Source: Nautilus pompilius (taxonomy: Eukaryota > Mollusca > Cephalopoda > Nautilida > Nautilidae). From it: DNA of 64,000 bases. The notes beneath the pieces were generated by a model. It was not told where the DNA came from and did not search any database. It worked only from the letters and a program-made list of their open reading frames with translations. The stretch spans positions 310,001 to 374,000 of the forward strand of contig JACATO010000684.1 of NCBI GenBank assembly GCA_018389105.1. Reading direction: 5' to 3'. Position numbers and translations under genes: made by a program. Each line of letters opens with the position of its first letter. Position 1 is the stretch's first letter. Below are positions 11,335 through 24,271 of the stretch, piece after piece.

Positions 11335-14300
11335 AGGGATGCTGTACATATTTGCGTATAATCTACGTTCGCTCTGGAGTTTGGGTATGAGGCGGCCAGG
11401 CTGGCCGAGCTATCGTACCTAGCATATGGTCGGTCATCAGTAGACGAATGCAGCAGATTATTGGTCTGGTTGAATGAAGGATTAATGGTACATTTATTGT
11501 ATATAAAAAGAAGCTGATGAGATTTAAAAGACTAAAAAAAGATATGCAATTAATTCAGTTTTTTTTACAAAGATGGTGGTTTATACAACACCGCAAGGGA
11601 AGAGAATTTATAATTAGTGTAGAAAACCTGAGATGTTTTCTGCTGTTTGCATGCTCAGAACCCTTATTTTAAAATCCTCTATACGGTCTCCTCTTAAACC
11701 AGACCAGTAATTTATTGTCCATTTCTGAGACTGGAAACATTTGGGTGAATCTATGCTGAACTCTCTCTAACAGTTTCCCATCCTTTGTTGACTAAGGACA
11801 GACTACAATCGCCTGCCAACGTTTTAAAATTGCTAACTGCTCTGATGAAAACCCAATGAATGTTTGTAAGCGATTTTCTAGGTTTTGACATTTTCATTTA
11901 TTTAAGCAATTTTTTGGAAGTCCTTTGTTAATGTCAAGGGAAATATTTTCATTAGCATCATTTTTCAAAGAAAAAAAAAAGTTTATTTATACAAATATAC
12001 TTATTTAATCTGAATCAGTATGTATGGATACCATTACTTAGCAAATATATATATATTATACACACAAAGTCATTGTCATTAATAAATGCTAACATTGTAT
12101 TTCCCCCTGTAGCCAGTCATAGTCATAGTCATGCCATTATTTTATGGTGGGAATTTAGATTTACTAAAAATAACTGTCTCATGAAAAGATGTTAAGCATG
12201 GATTTTACCCCTACAATTTCTAAAGATGTTTCCAGAAGTATCTCACAGTGCTGCTCAGTCCCTCGCATTACAGATCTTTCCAACTGGGGAAACTCATCTT
12301 AGTGGTCAAGGAAATGCGCATCTTCTACCTCATAAAGAGACTTCAACTTAAAACTGATAACTTTTCTAACCTTGAATATAAAAAGAGAATTTTCAAATCG
12401 ATGAATTCTAGAATTTACAAAATTGTTGGATGCGTTTGGAAATGGTTACAAAAACAAGAATATTAGACTAGTGAGTCTTTAACTGTTGGTGCAGATTTCA
12501 ATGCACACAGCCGTGTTTAAGCTGCAGGATAACGTATCAGATGTTTGTCCTGTGTCAGTATAATAAGTCGTTAACCAGTACACGTGCAAGTATCTCTCTG
12601 TGCATGCAGAGGTTTCAGGCATAGTTAATAGTATTCCTTTGCAAAATTCTAAGTAACAAGAGTTTATAATATGCAAATTGTTTGTGATTAAATGAATTGG
12701 TATGATTGAGTGTGACAGATCTTTGACTGCATGTTGTCGGTGATGGAGATGAGGATGCTTCTAGAAAACAAAATCAAATGAAAACCTGAGATTATACACT
12801 GACATTGGAAGGAGAGCCTGATATGCCGGAGACTCTTATGCGCCAGTGTTTGTACATCAGCTGCTTGCTTGCCTCAGTCACAAATCTCGCCCTTAAGGTG
12901 AGTTAGACTTTTACATTTAAAAACTAATGTATGTTTCTGACCTCAGAATCGTCTTCCTCTGACCATTTTTGTTTTTTTCTTCTACAAAATGCTCTTCAGC
13001 ATTACATATTTTTTTACTCATAATTGGTGTTCTAAGTAATATACACCATTATTTAGTTGTTTGTGGTCTTCTGCTATCCGTTTGACATTTGGAAGTAATT
13101 AGGTACATTTTCTCTCTCTCAAAAAAGGGAGCACAAGTAGCCCTTTTAGAGTTAGGGGGCAGTGTCTTTCAGGATTTTCTGTAGGTTTGACAAGTTATAT
13201 ATGTCTGATTGTCTTACCAAGGATACATTGAATAATGTGGGAGTGGAAATAAGGCACACATGAGTTACATCTGTATTTTCTGAAAGATTAATGTTTAAGA
13301 CAGGCACATCGTCTAACCCTGGCAGCCATTACATCTTTTGTTACATTGGTCTTTTCCGGAAAGCTGAAATCATGTTTTTCAAACACTGCTCACAGTCTAT
13401 GATTATTTAGCACACACGAGCAGTACTTTTTCTTCCTAACCTCGCTGAACATCTCTTTTGACTGATACAAACTGCACATTCTTGCCTCCTCAACAGAAAT
13501 CTGTGAAATACTCCAAAATTATTTTCTGGTATTTATACAGACCTCTGCATTTCCTATGATCAGTAAAGAGTCATGGACACTTCTTCTACATTATTTTTTC
13601 TTTCTTTGGATTTGCAGTTTGTGCATCTAACTAGAATAGTAAATTTCCTGTGCTTAAGAACAATAATCAAACATTAGTTTGGCGCTTTATCCAGTCTTTT
13701 GAACCCTACTCAGCCCTCACTTCATCAAATTCTGTTTTCTTTAACCCTGACCACCAGTATGGATGACAAACATTGTATATATGTATTTACAACTTAGTAG
13801 GTTTTTATATTTGAAAATGTATAAAATTTTATATACAACTTTTTAATAAAACTCATTAAAAGTGAAAAGGTGCTCTTGGTTTTTTTATTTGTAGGAAGAA
13901 ACCAGCTTTTGTTACCCTGTCTGCTCAGGTGTGGTAGACCAGAACATACCTGTGTTTTGTGTGTGTGTACTGTTCTACAGTTTATTTTAAAAGTAACATT
14001 AAATCTGCTATTAGTATATTGAAGAGGTATTTGTGCTTCCAGTACAGCTGTCATCTACTCCACCTGGGCCACTAAGGTAAGTGTTCATAACAGCGATCTC
14101 AACCAACCCTTCACTACTGCTGTTTTTCTCCCTCAAAATACATGCACAGCCTTCTCTACTAATCCCACTAGGTTTCCATCCTCTAGGCCCCTTAAGTCCA
14201 GTACTTCAGCCACTTACTGTTGTTAAGCCGGGAGCCCGCTGTTTTGGGGGGGGGGGTCTGAATAAGTCTGAAATGTAGGGGGCCCTTCAACTGGACAATG

Positions 14301-14564
14301 TTGAGAATAGATTATCACAACTTACTTATATACAGCAATTTTATATAGTATAACCTGAGAAATTGCAAGAAAAAATTAATCATATTCAAATAAAGTCGAA
14401 AATAGCTGGGGAAAACATTAAATATGAGCTAAGCCGTGTAGAGATGTGTAGTCTCCCCTCAAATATTTATGAAGAAACTAATTTTTGTATGTAGAGCTTT
14501 ATTTTCCATCTGTGGGCGATGATTGATTCAAATTAAACTATCAACATGTATATATTACACAAAA
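11335..14564 (+). other. Dachsous 3' UTR and downstream intergenic DNA
   Basis: No protein-coding gene is seen here. The first part is presumably dachsous 3' UTR. AATAAA signals occur at 12081-12086 and 13845-13850, and either could end the transcript. There is a run of ten G at about 14236-14247. Open frames in this stretch are short and have no recognised similarity. Confidence 0.5.
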
Positions 14565-14940
14565 GGGATAGAAACAGTTGTCCAGTCAATGTGGCTCAGT
14601 GGTAAGTGTGTTGGCTTTAGGACCTAAGGGTCCTGGGTTCAATTCCCACTGCTGGCACATTGTTGTGACCCTTGAGCAAGGTACTTTACTGGCATTGCTC
14701 CAGTTTCTGTTGTGGAGTGGCCCGTGTAAGCACTCGGACGAAGGGATAGAAACAGTTGGCCAGGCAATGCGGCTCAGTGGTGAGTGTGTTGTTTCAGGAT
14801 CTAAGGATCCTGCGTTCACATTCCCACTGCTGGCACATTGTTGACCATTGTTGATCCTTGAGTAAGGGTACTTTTGGGCATTGCTTCTAGTTGTTACTGT
14901 GGAGTGAGTGGCCTGTATAGGCACTCAGACAGAGGAACCA
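14565..14940 (+). mobile_element. Head-to-tail dimer of a tRNA-derived SINE with a V-SINE-like core
   Basis: Two copies of a unit of about 178 bases follow each other, each starting GGGATAGAAACAGTTG (14565 and about 14743). Each has a tRNA-like head with an A-box-like TGGCTCAGTGGTAAGTG and a B-box-like GGGTTCAATTCCC (less well kept in copy 2). A core follows with TTGAGCAAGGTACTTTACT and ATTGCTCCAG, which resembles the central domain of V-SINEs as I recall it. Copy 2 is more diverged. Transcription would be by RNA polymerase III, rightwards. No intact tRNA fold is expected. Confidence 0.7.
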
Positions 14941-16260
14941 AGGGCAGGCGATGACTCTATTCTTCTGTACTTGTTGCCTCTGTCATGACTACTGCTGAAG
15001 ATGGATACACTGGGCCAGAGTGCACATCACAAAGAGATCAATAATTAGGTTTAGAAAGTAGTGAGAACAGATGCATGCCACACATTAACCAATTAGTCTG
15101 TGTAAAACAAATTATATATTGGATGAATATATAATAGCTGTATAATTATAATACAAAGCAAATACCATGAATTTAATTTCTACACAAATTAGAATTGATA
15201 AATTTTATCAAATCTGATTTTTATTGTTGAGTTGAAAATATAAAGAAAGGTATTAGAAATTTGAGAAAGATGACTGAAGAGCAAAATAAGCTCCAGTGCA
15301 ACTTTCTAATATATTTTGGGTGCAGCGCCATCTACTGAACACCAACCAGAGCAAGACTGACAAGTGAACATCTCAGCAGAAATCCATACAAACGAACCAT
15401 CAGAGTTTGAATGCGCAAAAGATTTTGTGAGTATTTCTCAGCAATAATAACAAATTCAGTTTTGAAACAGCACACATTTAGCAGCAAACTAACTAGATTG
15501 AAAAATATTATCATCATCATCAAGAGGAAATGTCAAGGTGCCCATGATTAGCTACACTTCTCTCATGCTCTAGAAAGCTTACACTGGCCAATTGTATGCT
15601 AACAGGAATAATATCAATTTCCAAATGGATGTGGATTAATGGCCTGGCAGCTACTGATAAGAACCAAAATTTTTGCCATAAAGGCCATGAGGAGAGAGCT
15701 ATTCAAATACATGCAAAAAGGGGCACGACGGGAAGCTGATATCTGGTGACAAGTTTTAATGTGAATTGTCAATATTATTTTGAAATGGTGGCTATTTCTT
15801 TGACATTACCATACTGGCAATCGAGAACTGCAAAGCAAAGCATAGGCAACACATTGGAAGACCAAACAAGAACACAGAGATATATGCCATAGGTTCATCT
15901 GTCACATTTGATATGTTATACTTGTGCATTTACATAAATACTAACTAGCACAGAATCCTAAAGGAAAATTTGACTACAAACCATGCAGTGAAAACGTTAG
16001 GCACAAAAACATGGTGTAGGGACCCTGGACTGTACTGTTACAACACTGCGTAGATGAGTATATCATGGAAAACAAATAATAATGTGTGAAAGTTTAACAC
16101 GGAAGTGAGTTACTTAGGGTAATGTATTCATAAAAGTATGTCGGATCGTACAGGGAACATATTATGGAGATTATTTAAAACGATATAGGAGAACAAAGTT
16201 GTACATGGATTTATAATTATTCACCATAATGTGTATGGGGAGCAAGAAAAATGTAATGTA
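14941..16260. other. Intergenic DNA with no recognised gene
   Basis: AT-rich sequence between two mobile elements. Coding-like fragments around 15600-15900 contain several stops and could be an old transposon, but I could not assign a family. No RNA gene or clear repeat was seen. Confidence 0.4.
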
Positions 16261-16998
16261 CAGTATTGGAAATAATCATGGAAACATTAGAAGTATGCAT
16301 TAATGAGGCACACAATACATTGTACGGTGCATTAGTATTTGGTATATGAGCCATTACATAGAGCATAAAACCGTTTTCATGCTCTCATACAGGCTATCAA
16401 TGACTGGAATATTGTTCCGAATACTTATCCTCTAGCACTTTCCACAATTAATCCAAGGCTTTGGCTGCCATCTGACTTTTTCACAGCTGTACAGTGACTG
16501 TTATATTGCTCCCTGGTCCGCCTTCAAACAAATTCCATTTATTACCACCAAGAAAAGAACGTCTCCTCATTGTTTCATTTCTGCTGTTTGGTTACCTCTC
16601 AGCTACACACCCACTGAGACAGCTGCACTAATGTGTTTCTTGAAGAAATGTTAACACTCGTAATTACATCTGGGCCATCCAGTCTCAAAGTTTGGTCTCT
16701 TCCTCAACTGTGTCCATTGTTAAGGTGCGTGTTCTCCCCAATCTTGCATACAACTGCTGAACCTGTGATCTGCCACACGGAGCAGTCTCCACACGCTCAT
16801 CACATGATATTTCCTCCCCAGACGCCATGGTACTCACCTGCCTATAATTTTATAGTCATTCTAAAGGTGTGGCGCAAAGTGACTGTTTGCATAACAACAC
16901 ACGACTACTATAAGTATTCAATTTTTACACAAGGCAAGAGAGTATTGCCATTTGTATTCATACAATTCACATTGTTTCCATATTTATCTTCAGTACTC
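16261..16998 (-). mobile_element. Internally deleted Tc1-like element, copy A
   Basis: The left end CAGTATTGGAAATAATCATG follows a TA, and the right end is a decayed inverted copy ending near CAGTACTC before another TA at 16999-17000. The interior matches copy B at 48658-49859 over several stretches, for example the blocks around 16400-16480 and 48880-48960 and around 16600-16660 and 49395-49460. At 738 bp it is shorter than copy B (1,202 bp), so it has lost internal sequence. No usable transposase frame remains. Confidence 0.75.
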
Positions 16999-17000
16999 TA

Positions 17001-17508
17001 CATCTGTCTAGAGGGGTCTGTCATATAGATTAGGTATAATACCTTTTAGGTCTAAATAGGGGGACATAATAAATATTTTCTATAACATTATTTGTAAAAC
17101 TTTTGGAATGCATAGAATAAAGTGATTTATTACTGTGTAGGGAGCATATAGAAATATATAAAATGGTTTAGTACTGTGTGGGAGAGGAAGATTATATATA
17201 AAACTGTGGGAAAACATTAAAACAATATTTATAAAAGTATGTAGGACTGCACTGGGAAACAAAAAAATTATTGATAAAACCAGGCAGGGTTATGTAGAGA
17301 GAGTATTTGGGTGGTAGCATGTCAAGGGAAAAGTATTTCAACACCTACAACCTTGTTTAACTTTTAGTGACTTTCATTGTGTCGAGGTTATAACAGTATA
17401 TATTGTTGTGGGCACAAACTGTTTTGGGAAGACTTAGTTTATTTGTTACATTTCATGCTATCAAGTGAGATCAGAGAAATGCACCTTTCTCATTTCCCAT
17501 CTCATAAA
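17001..17508. other. Short intergenic stretch, nothing recognised
   Basis: AT-rich DNA between the Tc1-like copy and the hAT element. It repeats GTGTAGGGAGCATATAGAAA-like phrases loosely but shows no gene. Confidence 0.4.
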
Positions 17509-20028
17509 CTAGAGGTGCACAACTTTTCAACGCGGGCCACAAAAGTGCAGCTTCCATCTCTATACTTTATAACATGAAATTATTTTTTTATAGACTTACT
17601 CAGATCAATTTGTTATACAGAATAGAATTATTCTACTTACATGGATGTCAGTTACAAAAAAGAGGGTCGTGGTCAGTGGGAGACATTGCAGCGCTTCTCT
17701 GACACCAACTGGTTGATGTTGGGCTCCAATGAGGTGGTCGCAACTCTGAGCTCTGCCTGCAGTCTTGTTCGCAAGGGAGACTTGGTCATCTTCATTAAAG
17801 AAATCACTTGTTCACATATGTAAGTGCTTCCAAACATTGAGATCCATTTCTGTGCAGTCGCAGTGATATTGGGAAACAGATGCCGGTCCAGGCCCTGATA
17901 GAATTGTAGGAGTGGTATTTCCCCGTGCTTACTCCTCATCACTGCGGTGCACTGGAGTTCAGTTACTTCCAGCTGTACGTCATCAGGTACAGTTTCGGCA
18001 TCCAGAGAGAATGGATCTGCAAGTAGTCTGAACGTGGCCTGTTCGTTCCTGAACTGCCCAAATCTGATGATGAACGTCTGCTGCAGTTCTTCAAGCACTC
18101 AGCTGTGACGGCTCCATTTGTAATGCTTGTGCAAAAAGGCGTCTTGGCATGCTGGAAAGTGTCAGATTCCCTTTCTTTAACTGGGTTGCAAAAAGTTTCG
18201 GTTTCATTTCAAATGCACAGACTGTCTCAAACAAGTCGCAAATCAGTTTCTCTCTCCCTTGCAGTTTCAGGTTGAGATCATTCAAGAGTCCAGCGAGGAC
18301 TGTCAAAAAGGCAAAATCAGCAATCCAGTCAGCATCCTTTCCTCTCTGCTGTAAAAACAGCTTGGTTCATATCTTTGAATTTTAAATGTTTTCGGCACAA
18401 CGCCTCCTGGTGAATTATGCAGTGGTAATCTTTTAGTTGTGCTGTGAGATCCGGTTCCAGGTGCCTCTTCAGATATCCGATGAAGCCATTCGTCTCACCG
18501 ATCATGGCGGGAGCACCATCGGTTGTCACGGATACTAACTTATTCCATGGTAAATTTAGGTCCTCGACTGTTTTTTTGAAGACACTGAAAATTTCGGACC
18601 AAGTTGTTCTGCCATGCAGGGGCACTAGTGATGCAAGTTCTTGATAGACTCGACACGTTTCGGTGACACCACGGATAAATATTCAGAGCTGTGCTGTATC
18701 GGTCTTGTCTGTGCTCTCATCCAAAGCAGCAGAAAAATATGTGATGTGATTCAAACTGATCATATGAATTATTCACCATAAAAATACGTGATGTGATTCA
18801 AACTGATCATATGAATTATTCGCCATGTCAAAAATGCGTCGCTGAATGATTGTTCTTGAAAGACCAGTGTCGTTAAAAACATCTTTGGCCTTCGGGCGAA
18901 GTACGTTACATGTCCCCATCATACAGTCTTTCACAAACTCACCGTCGGTGAAGGGACGGGCAGATTTCGTGATAAGTTTAGCAATCCTGTAGCTGGCAAT
19001 GGTAGCTGCCCTCGACTCCTTCCTTCTCTTTTCAAACACGCTCTGTTGACACACCGGCTGCTTTTTCAAGACTTTATCTCTTGCATTCTGTTCTCACCTT
19101 GTAGATCGCTAAGTTTTGGGTGTTTTTTTTTGTAACATCTTCGTAAATTATATCCTTTTGCCACTGCTACACATTCCAAACACACTAGGCATGTGAAAGT
19201 GCCAGGACTTGGGTGTCCATTCTGGATTACATTTCCTGTGCTCATGATCAACCTTTCTTGTTTTACTCGGACTCGGTTTTGACAAAGACCTCTTAGCACA
19301 TGGAGAAATAACATTTGCCTATTCAGGTTGTTGGCACCAAACTTATTTAGGGAGTGGAGCCAAACTGGTGAGCATCTGGCGCTTGGGTCACTGTTTCCAC
19401 AAGTACCTCTTGCTGACCGTCTGCCCACGAGGTGCAGCGTGTGGCAGTTCCGCGTTTTCCCAGGTGGAACACCCTAGCAATGCGACCTCGTTGCATCAGC
19501 CTGTCCACGGTGGCAGTTGTTGGCCTGTGACAATAGTATGCGACGGGTTGTGAGTAAATGGCGGTAAGCGAGGGTCAATGACACTTGGGGATGGGATGTA
19601 CAGTTCCGTACAGCATTCAACTGCAGTTAGGTTCGTAACAGCGAGGCCTTTTCCTGGTGATTATGGTCTCCAGACTGGGTGTGTTGGCTCACCAGAGGAT
19701 TTCCCCAGGTGATGCTGGCAACAAATGTGAAACTCAAGGCATTGCTGATGTCGATGGTACAGGGTCCAGTGCTGACAGGCATATGACCTGGTAGACAGCT
19801 ACCTTCGTCGAGGTCTGCAGGTTACACAACCATTTAAGATGACGAAAATATGAGCTGCAGAAAATGTAATGACGATTAAAATATTGAAAAACAACCACTA
19901 GGTGGCGCAATGTATCACATTTAACTAATTTATCTAATTAGACATGGCTGCTATATTTATTTTAAAATGTTTTCATTTTGGCACATTCATTGGCGGGCCA
20001 GATCCGGCCCATATCATGTGCACTCCTG
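17509..20028 (-). mobile_element. Decayed hAT (Charlie-like, GTF2IRD2/ZBED type) DNA transposon
   Basis: The ends are short inverted repeats (AGAGGTGCACA on the left; CAGGAGTGCACA as the reverse complement of the right end), followed inwards by GCGGGCC/GGCCCGCC-like sequence common in Charlie-type elements. Flanks share CATAAA, an imperfect trace of the 8-bp duplication. A transposase is broken over several frames on the minus strand: a BED-like finger FTCLVCLECVAVAKGYNL with RRCYKKKH at about 19100-19210, then EKRRKESRAATIASYRIAKL near 19000, the catalytic-type block VSVTTDGAPAMIGETNGFIG near 18500, and a C-terminal part with LFPNITATAQKWISMFGSTY near 17850. Frame changes separate each piece, so no active protein is expected. 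Confidence 0.8.
18732..18827. repeat. Tandem duplication of about 47 bp inside the hAT element
   Basis: Two adjacent copies share GTGATGTGATTCAAACTGAT followed by CATATGAATTATTC and differ at very few sites (A/G in CACCAT versus CGCCAT). The near identity shows the duplication is younger than most of the element's other damage. Confidence 0.85.
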
Positions 20029-22244
20029 CCATAAAGCCATTAAAAGTTTTCTTCAGGCCTCATTCAGCCAAGAATATGTATTTGGCTACCACACAACAAG
20101 GAGGTTGCTATTTGATGTCATTACGACAAGACTTAACATTTCAAAAACCAGCAAAGATGTCCATTTGTACTTTTCTTAAATTAATACGCCAATATATTCT
20201 AGATCAAAAGCAGAAATTTCAGTAAAATCATTTGAAGTTTTGCAGGCAACAGTGTGTACAAGATGACATGAGCAGCCCATAAAATAACAGGCTACATTTC
20301 TCTAACTTTAGTAACGATTGAATTTCTACTTTCCATATTAAAAATGTTATTGTCTACACCAAAGCCAATGTATGATATATCTTGCTGAGCCAAAACTTCA
20401 TTTGATTTGATTGAATATTGCAACATTTTACCCTCTGACATGCAATCTGTATCCAAGAGTTTTATTTTGATTTACAAAATAGTCTATTTATTTACAAAGT
20501 TATAGAAAACTTACTTTTTCTTTGGTATCTCATTTTGGTGCTGCAAACATACCAGAAATTATCGCCGTTTAGCCAGACTCTTTTGTAGTCGAGGATGGGT
20601 ACCACTGCTGTGATGTTACGCATCTAGTTTGTCCTGATGTGCACAAGGCAAGGGTCTGCCTCAAACACTGCAGCAATACAATGGCTTGTCTGCCATAATT
20701 TACCTGCAAACTCATTCTTTTTGCAGTACCAGAAAATTTGAGAGGTACTTTTGATCCCCAAATCATCTGCCTTGGAATCTGTCTCAACAATTTTGAATTT
20801 GAAACCACATCTTGTGGGAAAGTTAATATACGCCATGTGTCATTTGTTACTGACCAATAAAAGTGCAGATTCCAGAACTTCATTTCTCAAGCCTGATGTA
20901 ATCAGAGATGCAACACCTTGTTTAAGTCATTATTCTTTTTTGAAAAAAATCTTAAGTGTGTGAAATATTATACCAGCTGCTTGAGGTCTGGAATTGGTTA
21001 TTAGAGGTGCTGAAGAAACCTTTCAGTTTACCTCTCTGTCTTGATTTGAGCAACAACATGGAGGAAATGCTGTTTGGGTCACTTGGCAGTTCAGAATGCT
21101 GGCCTCGACAAGTATTTACACTTTGTTTAACATGTAATATGGAGCAATTTCCTGAACATTTCATATTCGAAGTTGTTGATCCTATCCTTGAATGCCCACT
21201 TTTAGCAAAAAACTGTTATTAAAAAGTAGCAATTATTGGGTGACAGGTGGACAACCAACTCAATTCCTGGTTCATCTTGCTCCTTTTCACCATCCAATCA
21301 GGTGGGTTTCCCCTTACATCTAAAAATAAAGATTTCCCCACCAGTTGGAAGCACTGGAAATTTTCATGGTGCAGGACAGGAAGTGCAGCTAATTTCCTCT
21401 AATGAAAAGTACAGCAACGTGCCAATTATTTGAATATTTTTCATTTTGGTTTCAATTTTCTGAATAAATAAAAAAAAATTTTTCCACATTTGCATTCTAT
21501 AATGGATTTATGGGCAATGCCGAGCCCAGGCCCTTACCACAGTTATCCAATCTTCTATTCTCTTTCTCTTCTTAGGAGAACTAGTAGAGATTTTCTAGGT
21601 ACTGAGGGTGAAGATTCTTGACTTTAGCGGTCCAGAGGAAAGCCAGAGCTCCCTAGTTGCCAATCTGATCCTCTGGCTCAGTTCTGACAGATGCCCTCAA
21701 GATCTTGAAGTCAGGAAAGGGTTTTGCAAATAAGCAAGCAGATTTATTTCCAAAATATGGTTCACAAAAAGTCTTCTTACACGCGAAAACTTACAATATT
21801 CAAATATCCGTAACTACTTTAGTTGTCTTTTTTTAAAAATTAGTGTAAATGTAATAAACAATTTATTATTCATGTTTGTCATTGAGAGTAAATAAATTAA
21901 CAAGCATTTTCACCCACCCTCTTGATAGTGTGTTCACCTTTATACTGCGCTACAAGTCTTTGCTGTATTTACTCTGTACACTGGGTAACAAAGACAGCAG
22001 GAGTATTGAACACACCAGCAGGCCTTCTATAAAAATTGAGAAGGAAAACAGCTGAGTGTTTTTATTTATATCTCCCCATAAAATGGATAATTGCCTCTTC
22101 TGTACTTAATCTAAATAATTCCAACTACAAGAGGATCATTCATACTGACAACTAATAAATATATATTACACACACAAACCTCTCAAGGAAATAACACCTG
22201 TATATTTTCCTGTAGCGTCCACAGTCTGAGTATCTTCATACACA
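20029..22244. other. Intergenic DNA with an unidentified coding-like remnant on the minus strand
   Basis: No intact gene is seen. On the minus strand at about 20620-20900 there is a coding-like stretch broken by a TGA and a frame change; it reads LRNEVLESALLLVSNK, then MAYINFPTRCGFKFKIVETD, then FWYCKKNEFAGKLWQTSHC. I do not recognise the family. It could be an old pseudogene or part of an unclassified transposon. 21440-22240 upstream of the protease holds nothing I can name. Confidence 0.35.
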
Positions 22245-22253
22245 ATATAAAAA
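22244..22253 (+). promoter_or_regulatory. Possible TATA box of the serine protease gene
   Basis: AATATAAAAA lies about 36-45 bases before the start ATG at 22289. If it works as a TATA box the 5' UTR would be only some 10-20 bases. Short UTRs and TATA boxes are common for secreted protease genes, but this is one AT-rich match in an AT-rich region. Confidence 0.35.
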
Positions 22254-22288
22254 TCAGCTAAACTAAAACCTGACCAACGACTGAAGCT

Positions 22289-24222
22289 ATGTTCCAACAA
22301 CTCTCTGTCCTGTCACTTGTGGCTCTCGCTGCTGGTAAGTCTTTTCTGCATTTTACTCTTAACTCAATTAAAAAGCAGTTGTTTATTTTTAATGTATGGC
22401 TACACTTTTTAATCAACATATCCTAAATCTTTGTTAATAAAAATCTAAATGATCTTCAAAATATCTCCCATTTAATCATTATCAACCAAATGGAAAGTTT
22501 AGATGAAAATGACAAATTGTGTTATGAAGTCATGAAATTTCTGCTTTGAAGATTTCATTAAAAAAAAGGAGTACACAACGCAGAGGTTGTGTTTGCTGAA
22601 CGTAATTGAGCTAGGACCACTAGATCCAGCAGCCCATCTTTATCCAACAGTAAGCAGAGAAAAATATCAGTCGTTTAACATTTATGGATTTTTTATATTA
22701 CTGTTATTTGAAGGTTTTCAACTTGATCCTCTGGCAAACAGAAGAGTCTCCTCCTCTCCACGAATTGTAGGGGGTAATCCCACAAAACAAGGAGCATGGC
22801 CGTGGCAGGTTTCTCTCCAGCAAAATTATATATTCCTCTGGCTTCACATCTGTGGAGGAACTCTGGTTGCCCCTAACTATGTTATCACAGCAGCTCACTG
22901 TGTGGAGAACTTCAGGTACACATGTATAGCGACACACAGAACTAACACTTTCAGTGGACAGAATTATACTATATATAATAAGAAGTATTCTGCACCCATC
23001 TCTCATTACAGAGTAATTACACTAAAAACTAGTACTACTGTTTTTTTCTGGTATGAGTAAATGATTGGTGCAAAGGAATAGTTTAGATACTATTTATTCA
23101 CCAAAATCAGGCTTTAAATAGTATCAATGTAATGCTTAACTTTAACAATCAATATCTTAGTCCACTCAAAAAGTATAGGGTTTTCTTACAAAATATGAGA
23201 ATGCTCAATTTAGTTTTTGTTAGGTAACAAGTTAACCCTTTGAACCCATTAGCTGATGTCAATGTTACAATGAGCTTGATATATCAGGCTCTGAGTACAT
23301 TGCCATGTCTATTTGGTCTTCAAAGCAAGGAAACCAATCAGTGATTGCCTAACAACAGGACCATAGGAAACGAAGTTTCAAATGGTGAATGTTAATCTCT
23401 GTAAGAGTTAAAAAGTTTTGGGCTTATGGCACAACTGGCATGAAAAGGTGGAACAAGTTTGTTAATCTATTCACGTTATTGATGAATTAAATACGTGATA
23501 TAAATCATTTTTCAGCTTGTGTTTCGGAATTTTGGCTATTTTTCCCCCCAGGAGTCCAAGGTCAGGGTAATGATCATGTCAGAGGCTTTAACTTAAACAT
23601 CATTTTAAAAATAAAACGAAAAGGCTTGTTTGTTTGTTTTTGGGAATAGACAAAAAAAAAAACTTAAGCAAAGTCTTTATTCTTTTATAGCCCAAGTCAA
23701 CTGAGAATTGTGGCTGGTGAACATTCCATGAAGTCAAAGGAAGGATCTGAACAAAACATCAAAGTTAAAGAAATTATAATGGTCAGTCAGTCAGTCAGCT
23801 ATGCTACGTTTTCAATTTGAATTCTTATTTCTAAACAAATACTTTTTATGTATATATTTTTAAATAGCATTCTGCCAACTAGAGTAATAACCTATTTATC
23901 AAAACATTGTTTTTGTTTTTCAGGGAAGAACAAGTACATAATTTTCAAATTTTCTTTTGCAGCACCCTGGTTACGATGGTAATGCCAATGGATTTCCCAA
24001 TGACATTGCTTTGCTCAAACTGTCCAGCAATGCAGACTTGAGTAGCCAGTTTGTTAACACTATATCCATGGCAGATGATGACGATGGGGATTTTGCTAAT
24101 CAGAGATGCTTCATAACAGGATGGGGAAAGATCAGTGGTGGTAGTGTGTTATTTTATTTCTCCCCCATGTTTCTGTTAAGTAGATGGTGAAGATACCACA
24201 GTACATGTATAAAAAAAGAAGC

Positions 24223-24271
<49 letters not shown>

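Noticed and set aside
14578..14650. Functional tRNA gene
   Set aside because: Box A- and B-like sequences are present, but they are part of a repeated SINE unit with a longer non-tRNA core and no clear cloverleaf.
14586..14924. Frame over the SINE dimer as a protein
   Set aside because: Its repeated peptide simply mirrors the two SINE copies.
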